DNA of 56,523 nt, from assembly GCA_023458215.1 (NCBI GenBank), contig JAEXAJ010000109.1, positions 1 through 56,523 of the forward strand, read 5' to 3'. The translations under genes were made by a program, and so were the position numbers. The number at the start of each line of letters is the position of its first letter. The stretch's first letter is position 1. This stretch comes from Bacteroidota bacterium. Its GTDB lineage: Bacteria; Bacteroidota; Bacteroidia; Bacteroidales; Bacteroidaceae. Below are positions 8,444 through 18,184 of the stretch, piece by piece. Below the pieces are notes generated by a model, which was given only the letters and a program-made list of their open reading frames with translations, was not told where the DNA came from and searched no databases.

Positions 8444-9925
8444 CTATTTTTGTGCCAAACGATTGTTAGCTTTCGCTTTCTCCAGCCACGCCGGTACAGT
8501 AGTTTTCAAGAACTTATCTTTTGCAGCTCTTTCGGCATCCATATCCAAACCGATATATTCTTGTGCTTTCTCCTTCGTGGAGATATCGGGCATGGGTACA
8601 TTATCCGTATATCCATGCTTTGCCAAGACTTTGGAAACTGCCAGTCGGGCTTGCATGGCTCTGTCCAAACCATGAGACAAGATACGCTGGATTTCTTGCG
8701 GCGCATGGAAAGAACCACCATGAGAAGCCACCCCAAAGTCCCAACGCCATTGTGCCTGACGGATCAGTGCCAATACATCTTTCATCTGGTCTTCTGTTGC
8801 TCCTTTATCCCATGCAAACTTAGCTTCGATATGGGCTTTTGCCAATTCTTGTTCCAAGCGATTACGGATTTCGTTTGCCTTGCGCTGACGTTCGTAAACA
8901 TTGTTACGCAGAGTTGCTTCACTTTCGCGGTGGCACGTCTGGCAAGTACGGTCTATCATAGCCAACGGACTTTGTATGTGATGGTCGCTGAACTTCACGC
9001 CGCCCTCAGTCTTATAAGGCATGTGGCAATCGGCACAAGACACACCACGCTGGGCATGAATACCCATTTGAGAGATTTCATAATCAGGATGTTGTGCTTT
9101 CAAGATACGGGCACGGCTCAGTTTGTGGGTATAATCCGCAAAGTCAGCCTCATCATAGTAGGCTTCCATATCTTCTACGGTAAAACCTTTGTCCCACGGG
9201 AAAGTCAGATACTTGCCGTCGCCTTTGAAGAAATATTCCACATGACACTGCGCACATACCAAGGAACGCATTTCCTGCGGAGTAGCTTTTGTGATATCCT
9301 TGCCTTGACGCTGGAATGCTTCGATCAGAGCCGGACGGCTGATATGCAAATTCATATTTTCGGGTTCGTGGCAATCGGCACAACCAATGGGATTGACAAT
9401 CTCATCGCCGAAAGCTCCCCACTTATTATTATAGAAAGCATCTACACCAACAGCCTCCATCATACGGGGGACATCCGGACTTTTACAAGTCCAGCAGGTA
9501 GAAGGTTGCGGGCCATCGGTAGCAGTAGCAGGCGCACCGGTACGTAGACTTGCCGTGATATCCTCGATAGCATGCATGTGTCCGCGAGGAGTAGAGTAAT
9601 CTTTAGAGAAAGCATAGCCTGCCCACAACACAACCATTTCCGGACGTTGTGCCAGTACATCGACTGCAACGTTTCCGTTGAACTCACTTTGGAAATCAGT
9701 CTTGGCTGTTTCAGTCCACGTCTGGTATTCACGGGGAAAGTCGTCTTTAAAAACTTCGTTGCGTGCTTCAATTCCTTCAATCACTGTTTTACGGTTATTG
9801 AATACACTCGCCAATTCGGCTCTACGCTCCATCAAAGCCGAGACGCATAAACCCAAGACAAATACAACAACCATTGAACCACCGAACAACAGCCATCCTT
9901 GCCACGATTTTAGTTTCTTTTCCAT
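8444..9925 (-). CDS. nrfA: ammonia-forming cytochrome c nitrite reductase, catalytic subunit NrfA
   Basis: 493 aa from ATG 9925. Five c-haem sites: CWTCK (144-148), the lysine-ligated catalytic haem that defines NrfA, then CADCH (182-186), CAQCH (224-228), CADCH (297-301) and CQTCH (328-332). Residues about 10-31 are a membrane anchor or uncleaved signal. The enzyme reduces nitrite to ammonium with six electrons in the periplasm, fed by NrfH. The reading frame stays open upstream to 10096 inside nrfH, but that extension is arginine-rich out-of-frame sequence; the hydrophobic N-terminus fixes the start at 9925. It lies 25 bases after nrfH. Confidence 0.98.
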   Translation of the reverse strand: MEKKLKSWQGWLLFGGSMVVVFVLGLCVSALMERRAELASVFNNRKTVIEGIEARNEVFKDDFPREYQTWTETAKTDFQSEFNGNVAVDVLAQRPEMVVLWAGYAFSKDYSTPRGHMHAIEDITASLRTGAPATATDGPQPSTCWTCKSPDVPRMMEAVGVDAFYNNKWGAFGDEIVNPIGCADCHEPENMNLHISRPALIEAFQRQGKDITKATPQEMRSLVCAQCHVEYFFKGDGKYLTFPWDKGFTVEDMEAYYDEADFADYTHKLSRARILKAQHPDYEISQMGIHAQRGVSCADCHMPYKTEGGVKFSDHHIQSPLAMIDRTCQTCHRESEATLRNNVYERQRKANEIRNRLEQELAKAHIEAKFAWDKGATEDQMKDVLALIRQAQWRWDFGVASHGGSFHAPQEIQRILSHGLDRAMQARLAVSKVLAKHGYTDNVPMPDISTKEKAQEYIGLDMDAERAAKDKFLKTTVPAWLEKAKANNRLAQK

Positions 9926-9950
9926 AATATATGAAGATTTATTGTTATTA

Positions 9951-10541
9951 CTATTTCTGTACCAATTTCTGCAACCATTCCGGTACGGGTGACTCCGGAT
10001 AAGGCACCAACGCGGTAGGCGTAGACGAAAGACTGTTCTTTCCGCCATGCGGCACATCACGATGGCAATCCCAACAAGCCTTGCCATCGCCCACAAGGGT
10101 CATCATGTAATCAATTTTTCCGGCATCTACAAACTCGGCAGTGAGCTGTGTATGGCAGCGAATGCAGTTATTCATAATAACTTGCGAACTGGCTTCTTGT
10201 GCCTGGATAACTTGCGGCTCGCTCTTGGTGAGGAAAGCGGCTACATGCTTCATGCCGTCCATGCCTTTGAAGGTCCATTTCTTAACCGCATTTTCATGAG
10301 GGACATGGCAATCATTGCAAGTGGCGTCCCGACTGTGGGAACTGTGAAACCACGTTGCATAATAAGGAGCCATGATGTGGCAGTTGACACATGCCGAAGG
10401 GTCGTCACCTAGATAAGTGTGCGCCCGCAGAAGATACATAAATAAGCCCCCTCCGCCAACGAGCACACCACATACAACAAGTGCCGTCACTTTCCATTTA
10501 TAAGATGGAAATAGTTTACTTAAGATAGATAGCTTCGCCAT
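9951..10541 (-). CDS. nrfH: tetrahaem quinol dehydrogenase NrfH (NapC/NirT family)
   Basis: 196 aa. One membrane helix at about residues 18-38, then four haem sites: CVNCH (51-55), CNDCH (75-79), CIRCH (126-130) and CWDCH (156-160). NrfH takes electrons from menaquinol and passes them to NrfA, making a membrane-bound ammonifying complex. It is the first gene of the operon nrfH-nrfA-resB-ccsA-barrel. A -7-like TATTTTTG at 10560-10567 and a dyad at 10590-10603 lie upstream, suggesting activation by a Crp/Fnr-type factor. Confidence 0.97.
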   Translation of the reverse strand: MAKLSILSKLFPSYKWKVTALVVCGVLVGGGGLFMYLLRAHTYLGDDPSACVNCHIMAPYYATWFHSSHSRDATCNDCHVPHENAVKKWTFKGMDGMKHVAAFLTKSEPQVIQAQEASSQVIMNNCIRCHTQLTAEFVDAGKIDYMMTLVGDGKACWDCHRDVPHGGKNSLSSTPTALVPYPESPVPEWLQKLVQK

Positions 10542-10559
10542 AGGAACTAATATTTTTTA

Positions 10560-10567
10560 CAAAAATA
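10560..10567 (-). promoter_or_regulatory. -7 box (TATTTTTG) of the nrf operon
   Basis: TATTTTTG on the minus strand fits TAnnTTTG. No -33 TTTG is found, which is usual for promoters that depend on an activator. Confidence 0.45.
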
Positions 10568-10589
10568 AGTAGCTCTATTTAAAAAGAGT

Positions 10590-10603
10590 GTAATATTGAT
10601 TAC
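10590..10603. promoter_or_regulatory. 14-bp dyad upstream of nrfH, candidate Crp/Fnr-family operator
   Basis: GTAATATTGATTAC has perfect 5-bp arms around 4 bases, the geometry of Crp/Fnr sites. Its centre is about 41 bases upstream of the start site predicted from the -7 box, the class II activator position. The likely regulator is the Crp/Fnr protein encoded at 4257-4946; this is inferred. Confidence 0.5.
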
Positions 10604-10628
10604 TATTCTCTTTTTATTTCTACGAATT

Positions 10629-11501
10629 TTATCCTTCTATCCCCGTAAATGTCTTCAATAAATAACCGATCAGAAAGCTGATGGCAGCTACCGAGAAACT
10701 AAGTACCGCCATTTCAGTAAACCGGCGCTTGAAACTTTCGTTACGGGCTACAGAGTAGTAATAGTTAAAGAAAGCTATGATAAGCAGTGCCATCATAAGC
10801 ATAACGCACAGAGCTATCACCGGACTGGAGATCAATACGAATGGTGTGACCAAGGCCACTACCGTAATGACGTATGCAATGCCTGTATATATGGCCGCCT
10901 TCACCGGGTGCTTATCGGGATCTTTATCCGATTTGGTGGAAAGATATTCGGAAGAAGCCATAGAAAGTGCAGCGGCAATACCCGTAATGCTTCCTGTCAA
11001 CGCTATCAGTTTAGAGTCGTTCAATGCCAGGGCAAAACCGGCAAGGGCACCGGTAAACTCTACTAATGCATCGTTGAGTCCAAGTACAACCGAACCCATA
11101 TATTCCAAGCGTTCTTCGTTAATCATGCTGATGAGTTGCTGTTCGTGCCGCTCCTCATCGGCCGCCATCTCTGCAAGATAGTGTGTATCGGGAAATTCTT
11201 TATAAATCTCACTAAGATCTTTTTCGTTCAACTCCATCTGGCGGACCACAAACGTAATGCCCAATAAACGAACCAATGTCATATAAAAGATGATAAGTAA
11301 GCGATTGGGGGCTACATCCTGCTTGGTATAGCTACGCAATGTTACATAATGATTCCTCTCTTCGGCCGAGATATTCGATAGTATCTGACTGTTATGAGGA
11401 TTCTTTTCTCTTTTTGCCAACTTCTGATAGACAATGCAGGAAGTCAGTTCGCCCCGTTGCAACTGGAGCATGCTCTTTATCAAAAGATCTTTCTTGTTCA
11501 T
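10629..11501 (-). CDS. ferritin-like domain fused to a VIT1/CCC1-type iron/manganese transporter
   Basis: 290 aa from ATG 11501. Residues about 1-130 are a rubrerythrin/ferritin-like helical domain with paired metal motifs EERNH and DEERHEQQ. Residues about 135-290 carry the VIT/CCC1 membrane domain (GLNDALVEFTGALAGFALAL, SMASSEYLSTKS), with about five helices. VIT/CCC1 proteins export Fe2+ or Mn2+ from the cytosol; the ferritin-like domain probably senses or delivers iron. An upstream TTG at 11522 would overlap the DUF418 gene, so I prefer ATG 11501, 8 bases after that gene's stop. Its place next to a siderophore-uptake block fits iron homeostasis. Confidence 0.88.
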   Translation of the reverse strand: MNKKDLLIKSMLQLQRGELTSCIVYQKLAKREKNPHNSQILSNISAEERNHYVTLRSYTKQDVAPNRLLIIFYMTLVRLLGITFVVRQMELNEKDLSEIYKEFPDTHYLAEMAADEERHEQQLISMINEERLEYMGSVVLGLNDALVEFTGALAGFALALNDSKLIALTGSITGIAAALSMASSEYLSTKSDKDPDKHPVKAAIYTGIAYVITVVALVTPFVLISSPVIALCVMLMMALLIIAFFNYYYSVARNESFKRRFTEMAVLSFSVAAISFLIGYLLKTFTGIEG

Positions 11502-11509
11502 ATAATTCT

Positions 11510-12628
11510 TTATTTTAACCAAGTAATTCTATGCCAAATAGATTCTAGTGGACCTTGTTTGTGCTTTTTAAGCCACCAACTACAGAATTGGATTTGAGCA
11601 GACATTACTATAAGTCCTACTATGAGGCTCCACGCGATGCCAAGCGTCGAAGCCAATCCTAGTGCATAGGGAAAGAAAATCAGACTACCGATAATGGATT
11701 GGCTGACATAATTGGTCAGGCTCATGCGACCATAAAAACGGAGACCATTAGTCATTCTTTGGAATACATTACTTTGATAGAGTATCACAAAGATTGAAAC
11801 CAGCAAAGCTGTAAAAGCAATGTTATACCACATTGTAAGAATGATCTGCAATGAATCGGTAGAAGAAGTTTTGGCTACGTATAGCACAAAACTTGCGATG
11901 AATCCCGCAACGAAGGTTTTTATCCAAAACTCTACGCCACGACTGAAATAATCGCCACGAGCCAATATCATACCCAGAATAAAAAGTCCCGGAGCTTGCA
12001 ACAATCGTCCCGCATCAATCGCCCAAAACAGACTTGCAAGTTGACCGGTAGTGATATTTGCCACTATCATAGGCCAAAACTCGCCGGAGTCGGTAATGGT
12101 TTTTAATGTAGGATAGTAAGACTCGTTCAGCATGGTAGGCATGAAATTGATTCCCAAGCACTCTAATAGTTCGATAGGTTGAATTAAAAAAAACAAAGCA
12201 ATTGCCAATAACCATCCTTGCGATAGTTTGCGTAACGGTATCATCACGAATCCCATCACTGCAAAAAGCATCAACACATCTCCTCCCGGAAAGAAGGCAG
12301 CATTGAGAGTAGCAAATAACATCAATATGACCAATCGCCACGCAAAGCGTCCTCCAAAATCTCTACCTTTTGCCTCTTGATTACGCTGCTGAACAATAAA
12401 TGTAAAGCCAAAAAGTAGAGCGAAAATAGTATAACTCTTCCCTGCGAAGATAAAAAACAAACCGTCCCAAACACTTTGATTGAGAAGTTTTGCTGTTTCG
12501 GAGGTTGCTTCGGGGTAAACACTATAAATAAAATGTTCGATAAAGTGCAGCAACATAATTGCCACTACAGCAAAACCACGAAGTGCGTCGACTGAGTCAA
12601 CACGGTTCATTTTTAATGTCTGATTCAT
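11510..12628 (-). CDS. DUF418-family polytopic membrane protein (YeiB-like)
   Basis: 372 aa with about nine or ten hydrophobic segments. The N-terminus RVDSVDALRGFAVVAIMLLHF and the C-terminal part (FYGRMSLTNYVSQSIIGSLIFF) are typical of DUF418/YeiB proteins. The function of this family is not established. It lies 87 bases downstream of the XusC-like gene and 8 bases upstream of the ferritin-VIT gene, all on the minus strand, so it may be co-transcribed with one or both. Confidence 0.85.
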   Translation of the reverse strand: MNQTLKMNRVDSVDALRGFAVVAIMLLHFIEHFIYSVYPEATSETAKLLNQSVWDGLFFIFAGKSYTIFALLFGFTFIVQQRNQEAKGRDFGGRFAWRLVILMLFATLNAAFFPGGDVLMLFAVMGFVMIPLRKLSQGWLLAIALFFLIQPIELLECLGINFMPTMLNESYYPTLKTITDSGEFWPMIVANITTGQLASLFWAIDAGRLLQAPGLFILGMILARGDYFSRGVEFWIKTFVAGFIASFVLYVAKTSSTDSLQIILTMWYNIAFTALLVSIFVILYQSNVFQRMTNGLRFYGRMSLTNYVSQSIIGSLIFFPYALGLASTLGIAWSLIVGLIVMSAQIQFCSWWLKKHKQGPLESIWHRITWLK

Positions 12629-12715
12629 ACTATTACTTTAAATGATTTCTTTTGTGTTATGGCTGCAAAGATATAAAAAGTAACGATTTGATTTCATGGT
12701 TTATAAAAATAGTAA

Positions 12716-13855
12716 TCACTTCGCCATTGTCTTGCCTCTACGCATCAACCGACGTAGCCATAAATAGTATCCGGTTAAGGGTAAGGTGGCGCCAAGCAAA
12801 GCGGCAATGAAAGTCAGAATGCGAGTAAACATACCGCCCCAACTGCCCACATGTACCGAGTAGATCCAACCACGAAGTTTTCCTGAGAGTTCGGCATCTT
12901 TATATAAGGTGGTTTCTGTGATTTCACCGTTACGGGGATTAAAAGCATACCGGTCTGTGGCACGCAGATTACCCAAGCGATTGACTGCTACCGTTGCCGA
13001 ACCTTTAGAAATGGTGATTAGTTTATTATCCGGATTGCGGTCTTTCAGTGCGTCGTACACTTGTTGCCAGTGGGCATAAGGCGAATGTCCGTGAGCTCTG
13101 TTGCCGGATTTACCTTCAGGTTTGCCATGACCGTTGGTTGCAGGTTTGCCATGTGCGCTGCCTTGTGGCACTTCTGCTCCGAACACTTTATAAAAGCCGG
13201 TACGATACCAGGAGAAAGACCAGGTAAGTCCGGTGAGTGCTATTGCCAAAAGGAAGACAAGGGTGTATATGCCACCCGCTACATGCAGGTCGTACCAAAA
13301 ACGTCGCCAGCCTTTGTTTGTTGCAATCTTCAGGCTGCTTTTGAAGATTTTCTTTGTGCGAGGCCACCAGATTACAATCCCCGATATCAAGACGAACACA
13401 AACATCAGTGTACTGACGCCTACAATCATCTTTCCCCAAAAGATGCCTCCGTCAGGTTTCATACTATCCAGCAACCAGCGGTGCATGCGAAACATGGTAT
13501 AGAAGAACGGGATTCGTTCGCTTTTCCCTTTTATCTCGCCGGTGTACTGGTCTACGTAGATAGCGCTCCGGCGTCCTGGAGAAACACTGACCTGATAGGC
13601 GCGTTCAGGGTCGGAAGTTACGCTTACACCGGTAATAGACATGCTGTCCGGCAGAGCTTTGGTTACTTTGACAAGCAAAGAGTCCATCGGAAGCGGAGAT
13701 GCTTCTACCTGCCGCACATAGTAAAGATCGGGACGGCACATCTCTGTTATTTCGGTTTCGAATACCAAAGCAGCACCCGAAAAACAAATAAGGGCTATGA
13801 TTAGTCCGAATGGTACAGACAACCATAAATGTATTTTACGAAAGGTCTTTTTCAT
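12716..13855 (-). CDS. PepSY-associated membrane protein, XusC-like
   Basis: 379 aa. A first helix at about residues 10-32, a periplasmic PepSY-like region (to about 140), helices near 145-170 and 195-220, a His- and Gly-rich loop around 235-262, and a last helix near 345-370. This is the PepSY_TM layout of iron-siderophore uptake proteins, often thought to be inner-membrane reductases. In B. thetaiotaomicron the gene after the siderophore receptor and DUF4374 lipoprotein is xusC, a PepSY protein; the order here is the same. It is separated from the DUF4374 gene by 433 bases of repeat arrays, unusually long for an operon. Confidence 0.82.
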   Translation of the reverse strand: MKKTFRKIHLWLSVPFGLIIALICFSGAALVFETEITEMCRPDLYYVRQVEASPLPMDSLLVKVTKALPDSMSITGVSVTSDPERAYQVSVSPGRRSAIYVDQYTGEIKGKSERIPFFYTMFRMHRWLLDSMKPDGGIFWGKMIVGVSTLMFVFVLISGIVIWWPRTKKIFKSSLKIATNKGWRRFWYDLHVAGGIYTLVFLLAIALTGLTWSFSWYRTGFYKVFGAEVPQGSAHGKPATNGHGKPEGKSGNRAHGHSPYAHWQQVYDALKDRNPDNKLITISKGSATVAVNRLGNLRATDRYAFNPRNGEITETTLYKDAELSGKLRGWIYSVHVGSWGGMFTRILTFIAALLGATLPLTGYYLWLRRLMRRGKTMAK

Positions 13856-13881
13856 TATAATTAGTTTATAATCAAGCTTTT

Positions 13882-14010
13882 CAAGAAGTTAATTTCGTGT
13901 CGGCAAGATATTAATTTCGTGTTTGCAAGAAGTTAATATCTTGTAGTACATCTTATTAATATATTGTAGTACAAGATATTAATATGATTCCCGGCAAGAA
14001 GTAAATTACA
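13882..14010. repeat. 22/23-base phased palindrome array A between xusB- and xusC-like genes
   Basis: TTAAT cores at 13889, 13911, 13933, 13956 and 13979, with a degenerate sixth near 14002, a step of 22-23 bases. The consensus unit contains the dyad CAAGATATTAATATCTTG. Bases 13933-13945 and 13970-13982 form a perfect 13-bp inverted repeat. No ORF is supported. Confidence 0.88.
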
Positions 14011-14040
14011 TTCTATAGAAAAGTTTAAAATGATTTTTAT

Positions 14041-14143
14041 CTATCACGCTATCACGCAACAGGTCATATTCTTCTGATAAACAATAAATTAAAGCGTGAT
14101 AGATATGCGTGATAGATGTGTGACGGATATTAGTATCCGTCAC
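14041..14143. repeat. nested inverted repeats B
   Basis: CTATCACGCTATCACGC (from 14041) is complementary to two copies of GCGTGATAG (14094 and 14107). Next to it GTGACGGATA (14120-14129) and TATCCGTCAC (14134-14143) make a perfect 10-bp hairpin with a TTAG loop. It lacks the 22-base step of its two neighbours. Confidence 0.8.
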
Positions 14144-14150
14144 GCTTCCG

Positions 14151-14282
14151 GTTTCAAGCTTCGAAACCTCCAGTTTCATACCGTGGAACTGCAAGTTTCA
14201 ACGGTTGAAACTATCGGTTTCAATGGTTGGAACTGTTGGTTTTGACGGTTGAAACTGTTGATTCGGATGATTGAAACTTCTT
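14151..14282. repeat. 22-base phased palindrome array C
   Basis: GTTTCA or a variant begins at 14151, 14173, 14195, 14217, 14239 and (degenerate) 14261: a step of exactly 22. The clearest unit is GTTTCAA, three bases, TTGAAAC. The array ends 7 bases from the stop codon of the DUF4374 gene. Confidence 0.92.
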
Positions 14283-14288
14283 TCAGCC

Positions 14289-15692
14289 TTAGTTTAACTG
14301 ACTCAACTTACCGATACCTGTAATTTGAGTAGCGTCTACAGTAACTCCTTTGGTAGCTTGTGCAGTAACCGGATCTATTTTATAAACAGCAGGAGTACCT
14401 TCGGTCAGCGTCACTGCCATGTAAGCAAAGCCGTTATCGGAATAGGGTGCGTTGCCATAACCCGAAATCAAACTGGTATCAGGAAGACCTGTCACAAAAG
14501 TAAGCTTCTTGGTGCTTGCCTTGAATATGGCCAGCTGATTGGCAGTATAGCCGGTTTCGCTTAAAGGACGGTCGTACATCAGCATCAGGAAGTAATCGTC
14601 CGAAATATGCCAGCAACGCATGAAGGATTTTCCACCGGCTTGCTCTTCGAGGTTACAGTAGTAATCATCAAAATCGGTCTTTCCGCTGGGGATGCGCACT
14701 ACACCGGCGGGTAAAGTAGTTTGTTGGCGGGCATCGGTCATAGTCTTGGCAAAACTCGGAGAGAATACATATACGTCACCGTTGTCGGCAGCCCAAATGG
14801 TTTGGTAATACTGGGATTTATTACGGCCGCAGGCATAGCTGATTTTATCGGTCTTGACAAGCTTCTTGGTTTTGAGTGTAGCATCGTCGAAGATGGCTAC
14901 CCAGCATTCGTTAGGGTATTGCGTCCATTGCAATTCGCCTTTCTTATAACTGCTGCTGTTAGTGCCGCCGTCTTCGGTCTTCACCAGACTTTCATTACCC
15001 GGCAGAATATACTTACCACCTTCCACGGCAGCACCATATTGACTCAAGCCCATGGGTACGGCTGCACTGAACAACTTGCCGCTACGTTCAAGAATACCGG
15101 CAAGGGTTACGTATTCACCATTGCCCAGGAAGTTCTCCGACAAATAAGTTTTATCCTTCGTATCATTGGTCGTGTAAGTCTCTGCCGCTACATCCAAGTA
15201 AGAAAGCAGGAAGGATTTAGGCAGATAGCCGTTTGCGTCTGCATAATCGGTGCTGCCATCACCGGTGGAAGAAGTAATGATGTATTTGTCGAAGATACCA
15301 AAAGTAGTAAATCGCTTGATGGCAAATTCATTGGAACGAGCTTGTACTTCATTCGCGGCGTTGAGTATATAGGAACGGGTAATACCGGCATTTCCCTGAT
15401 TGTAGGTCAGGGCATAGAGGTACCGGTCTTTATAGAATACCCACTGCGTGGCACCATCGTTCAGAGTACCGTTGTTTTTTACCGATATGCTGCCGCCGTC
15501 CAATGCTTCGGAAGTAACCAATACATTGGTTGTGTTGCTTCCTGAACCGGTAGTAGATGTGGCGAGAACGAACTCACCTTTACCTTTATCACTGCCGCCA
15601 CCGGTCACGTCGTCAGAGTCCGTACAAGCGGTCATTGCCAAACTTGCCAATGCAGTGGCAATCATTCCTGTTAAAAAGAAATTCTTTTTCAT
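14289..15692 (-). CDS. DUF4374 surface lipoprotein, XusB-like siderophore-binding protein
   Basis: 467 aa from ATG 15692. The lipobox LAMTAC puts the lipid-carrying cysteine at residue 23; it is followed by TDSDD, an acidic tract of the kind linked to surface export in Bacteroides. The rest is a single repeat-rich beta domain without membrane segments. DUF4374 proteins are predicted beta-propellers; in B. thetaiotaomicron XusB is such a protein and binds siderophores at the cell surface. It lies 37 bases after the TonB receptor gene. A longer frame starting at 15761 lacks a signal peptide and overlaps the receptor gene, so I rejected it. Family secure; ligand inferred. Confidence 0.85.
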   Translation of the reverse strand: MKKNFFLTGMIATALASLAMTACTDSDDVTGGGSDKGKGEFVLATSTTGSGSNTTNVLVTSEALDGGSISVKNNGTLNDGATQWVFYKDRYLYALTYNQGNAGITRSYILNAANEVQARSNEFAIKRFTTFGIFDKYIITSSTGDGSTDYADANGYLPKSFLLSYLDVAAETYTTNDTKDKTYLSENFLGNGEYVTLAGILERSGKLFSAAVPMGLSQYGAAVEGGKYILPGNESLVKTEDGGTNSSSYKKGELQWTQYPNECWVAIFDDATLKTKKLVKTDKISYACGRNKSQYYQTIWAADNGDVYVFSPSFAKTMTDARQQTTLPAGVVRIPSGKTDFDDYYCNLEEQAGGKSFMRCWHISDDYFLMLMYDRPLSETGYTANQLAIFKASTKKLTFVTGLPDTSLISGYGNAPYSDNGFAYMAVTLTEGTPAVYKIDPVTAQATKGVTVDATQITGIGKLSQLN

Positions 15693-15729
15693 GTTGGTTT
15701 TTACCTTTATATTTAAAACTATTGATTTA

Positions 15730-18105
15730 TTAATTCCCAAAATACACACGTACTTTTCCATAGAATGCCCGTCCGGCTTTCTGAAGGCTGAAGTTGTCGT
15801 ATAGCTTTTCGTCCGTCAGGTTGCGGCACTCGAAGGACACGTTGTAACGTCCGTTCTTCAAGCTATAAGAGAGCGCCAGGTTGTGCGAGAACTGGCCGGG
15901 CACTACATACTCTCCTTTATTCGAACCGAAGATGGCTGAGTAATAGGTGAAACTATGCAGATATTGATTATCGTAAGTCACCGTCAGTGTATTGCCTTTT
16001 CTACCAAGGTTGCGGTAATAGAAAGTCACATCCGAGTCGGCAAAAATATAGGGCAAGTTCGGCATGCGTTCGCCGTAAGCCAGGTTGTCGGCATTACCGG
16101 AGATGGACTTCTTCATGTTGTCACGCACATTCATCTGCGTAAAGTTACCTCCCACGCTGACCCAACGGGCAAAGCTGTAACGTGCCGAGAAGTTGAAGCC
16201 TTTGGTCAGCACCTTGCCGTAGTTGATGTAAGTGGCGGCATACTTGCCTCCGCTCAGGTCGGCAATGTTACGCTGGATGTAGTCTTGTGTATTGCGATAC
16301 ACCAATCCGCCTTCCACATAAACGGAGTGCTTGCCGAAGCTGCGTGTATAACTCAGATTGAAGTTCACGTTGTCGCTGTTTTCAGGCTTGATGCCGATAT
16401 CACCCATTTCGAGGTCTTCGTCACCGAACATTTCTTCGATGGTGGGCAGACGGTAAGCCTTTTCGTAGGACAACTTGGCTTGCAAGCCGGGCAATATGAA
16501 GTAAGTTCCGGCAGCGCCATACCCCATCGAACTTACACTACGGGTGGTACGTTCATAGTTATCCTGATTGGTATTCGTAGCAATCGGACCTGCCACATAC
16601 TGATTGTAGAGTTTACCGAATACAGAGAAGTTCCAGTGCTCGGACGGCATTAGTCGATAGGACAAACCGGAGATATTCTTGCGGGTTTCCTTGGCAATGG
16701 CATCTTCAGTAGCTTCTTTGGCAAGCAAAGAAGTATTGGAACGCCTGAAAGCATTCAGCACATGATTGAAGGTGAAAGTATGCGCACGACCGAGGCGGTA
16801 GTTGGCGGTAAAGGTACCGTTCCAATTGTTATTATTCGCCTCGGAATACTGATAAGACTGCTCGCCGGGAGAGTTCATCAACTTCTTGTCTCCAAGCCAG
16901 TTGTATTTATAAGAAGCGGTATCGACGTTGGTTGTCAAGTTCTTGTTGTAATTGGCTGTCAGCACCACGTCCAGCCCTTTGGTAAAAAGATTGCGTTTGC
17001 CATACTCTAAAGAAGGCATCAGCGAGTGCCCTTTGCGGTGCTTCTCTCCGTAGACGATGGTTTGGCGGACACCCGTCTGAATGTCCTGATACATATTAGA
17101 ATAGGTGAACCCCAACATCAGGCGGTCTGCCCACGATTTGTCCAGTATCCCTATCTTTCCGATGATAGCTTCGTTGTGGAACGTATCGTTGAAACGCTTC
17201 ACACGCTCCTTTTTGTCACGGTTTATCTGCCCCGTCTCGAAATTCTCTACGGGAGAGTAAACATGATAATCGTTATCCGAGTAGTTCTGGAAAGCATTGA
17301 TCTCGTAAGTGAAACCGTTCTTGAAGGTCTGCCCGAAGTTTACGTATGACTTGTGGGTATTGAACGAACCGTAAGAATAGGAAGCATCCAAAAACCAGCG
17401 GCGACGCTTCTTATTAGTCACAATGTTGATGACTCCGCCGATGGCATCGGTGCCGAAACCAACCGGAACGACTCCTTTATATACCTCGATGCGGTCGGCA
17501 AAGTTAACGGGAATGTTATTCAGTCCGAAAGAACTGCCTACGCCTTCCTGCGGCACGCCGTCAATAAACACCTTGACATGCTTGCCGCTAAACCCGTCCA
17601 GCATCAGTTGCATGTCCGATCCTACCCCACCCGATTCGCGGAGCTTCATGCCCGGCGCTTTGGTCAGGGCGTCACTCAGGTTTTTGGTCGTATTCTGTAA
17701 TTCCTTGGTATCTACCGCAACGGCGTTGAACGGAGAACGTTTCACCCGGCTTACACCGGTGGAGACGATGGTTACTTCGTCCAGTTGCTGGGTTTCGGGG
17801 GTAATGGTCAGGTTTTGTTTTACCCGGCTGCCGGCAGTGAGTGCTACCGCTTTTTCCACCGTTTTATAGCCTACTGCCGATACAACTAAGGTATAGTTGC
17901 CGGCAGGCGCATGGAGATGATAAATACCCTCGTGGTTCGTCGTTCCGCCATAGCTGGTACCTTTCAGATAAACGGTTGCGAAATCTACGGTTTCTTTTTC
18001 TGTAGATAGGATTCTGCCCGAAATCATTCCTTTCTCTTGTGCCGAGGCACAGACGGAGAAGAAGGTCAGCAGCAGAAGAGAGATTTTTAATGTAGTTGTT
18101 TTCAA
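15730..18105 (-). CDS. TonB-dependent siderophore receptor, XusA-like
   Basis: 791 aa. Signal peptide ending SVCASAQ (about residue 22), a carboxypeptidase-regulatory-like domain (about 25-105), a TonB-box-like segment near [14 protein letters not shown], a plug domain ([21 protein letters not shown]), then a long barrel ending VRVYFGN. It imports a ligand across the outer membrane using TonB energy. The gene order receptor, DUF4374 lipoprotein, PepSY protein matches xusABC, which takes up enterobacterial siderophores, so iron import is the likely role. A TTG-N20-GAACTTTG promoter and four spaced AGGT-containing repeats lie upstream. Confidence 0.9.
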   Translation of the reverse strand: MKTTTLKISLLLLTFFSVCASAQEKGMISGRILSTEKETVDFATVYLKGTSYGGTTNHEGIYHLHAPAGNYTLVVSAVGYKTVEKAVALTAGSRVKQNLTITPETQQLDEVTIVSTGVSRVKRSPFNAVAVDTKELQNTTKNLSDALTKAPGMKLRESGGVGSDMQLMLDGFSGKHVKVFIDGVPQEGVGSSFGLNNIPVNFADRIEVYKGVVPVGFGTDAIGGVINIVTNKKRRRWFLDASYSYGSFNTHKSYVNFGQTFKNGFTYEINAFQNYSDNDYHVYSPVENFETGQINRDKKERVKRFNDTFHNEAIIGKIGILDKSWADRLMLGFTYSNMYQDIQTGVRQTIVYGEKHRKGHSLMPSLEYGKRNLFTKGLDVVLTANYNKNLTTNVDTASYKYNWLGDKKLMNSPGEQSYQYSEANNNNWNGTFTANYRLGRAHTFTFNHVLNAFRRSNTSLLAKEATEDAIAKETRKNISGLSYRLMPSEHWNFSVFGKLYNQYVAGPIATNTNQDNYERTTRSVSSMGYGAAGTYFILPGLQAKLSYEKAYRLPTIEEMFGDEDLEMGDIGIKPENSDNVNFNLSYTRSFGKHSVYVEGGLVYRNTQDYIQRNIADLSGGKYAATYINYGKVLTKGFNFSARYSFARWVSVGGNFTQMNVRDNMKKSISGNADNLAYGERMPNLPYIFADSDVTFYYRNLGRKGNTLTVTYDNQYLHSFTYYSAIFGSNKGEYVVPGQFSHNLALSYSLKNGRYNVSFECRNLTDEKLYDNFSLQKAGRAFYGKVRVYFGN

Positions 18106-18142
18106 CTTTAGATAACTGTTATGTGATTACTTTTACCGGATG

Positions 18143-18173
18143 CAAAGTTCACAATAAGCAGTCATCTGTACAA
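18143..18173 (-). promoter_or_regulatory. promoter of the xusABC-like operon
   Basis: On the minus strand, TTG (18173-18171), 20 bases, then GAACTTTG (18150-18143), a near match to TAnnTTTG. The start site would lie about 30 bases before ATG 18105. Confidence 0.5.
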
Positions 18174-18184
18174 TCGCCTATTCT

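Noticed and set aside
8450..9547. 365-codon plus-strand reading frame opposite nrfA
   Set aside because: Antisense shadow of the five-haem gene; no signal, domain or promoter.
9926..10096. N-terminal extension of nrfA
   Set aside because: It is nrfH read in another frame; NrfA begins with its hydrophobic segment at ATG 9925.
14006..14194. 62-codon minus-strand reading frame
   Set aside because: It lies wholly in the repeat blocks between the xusB- and xusC-like genes and has no family resemblance.
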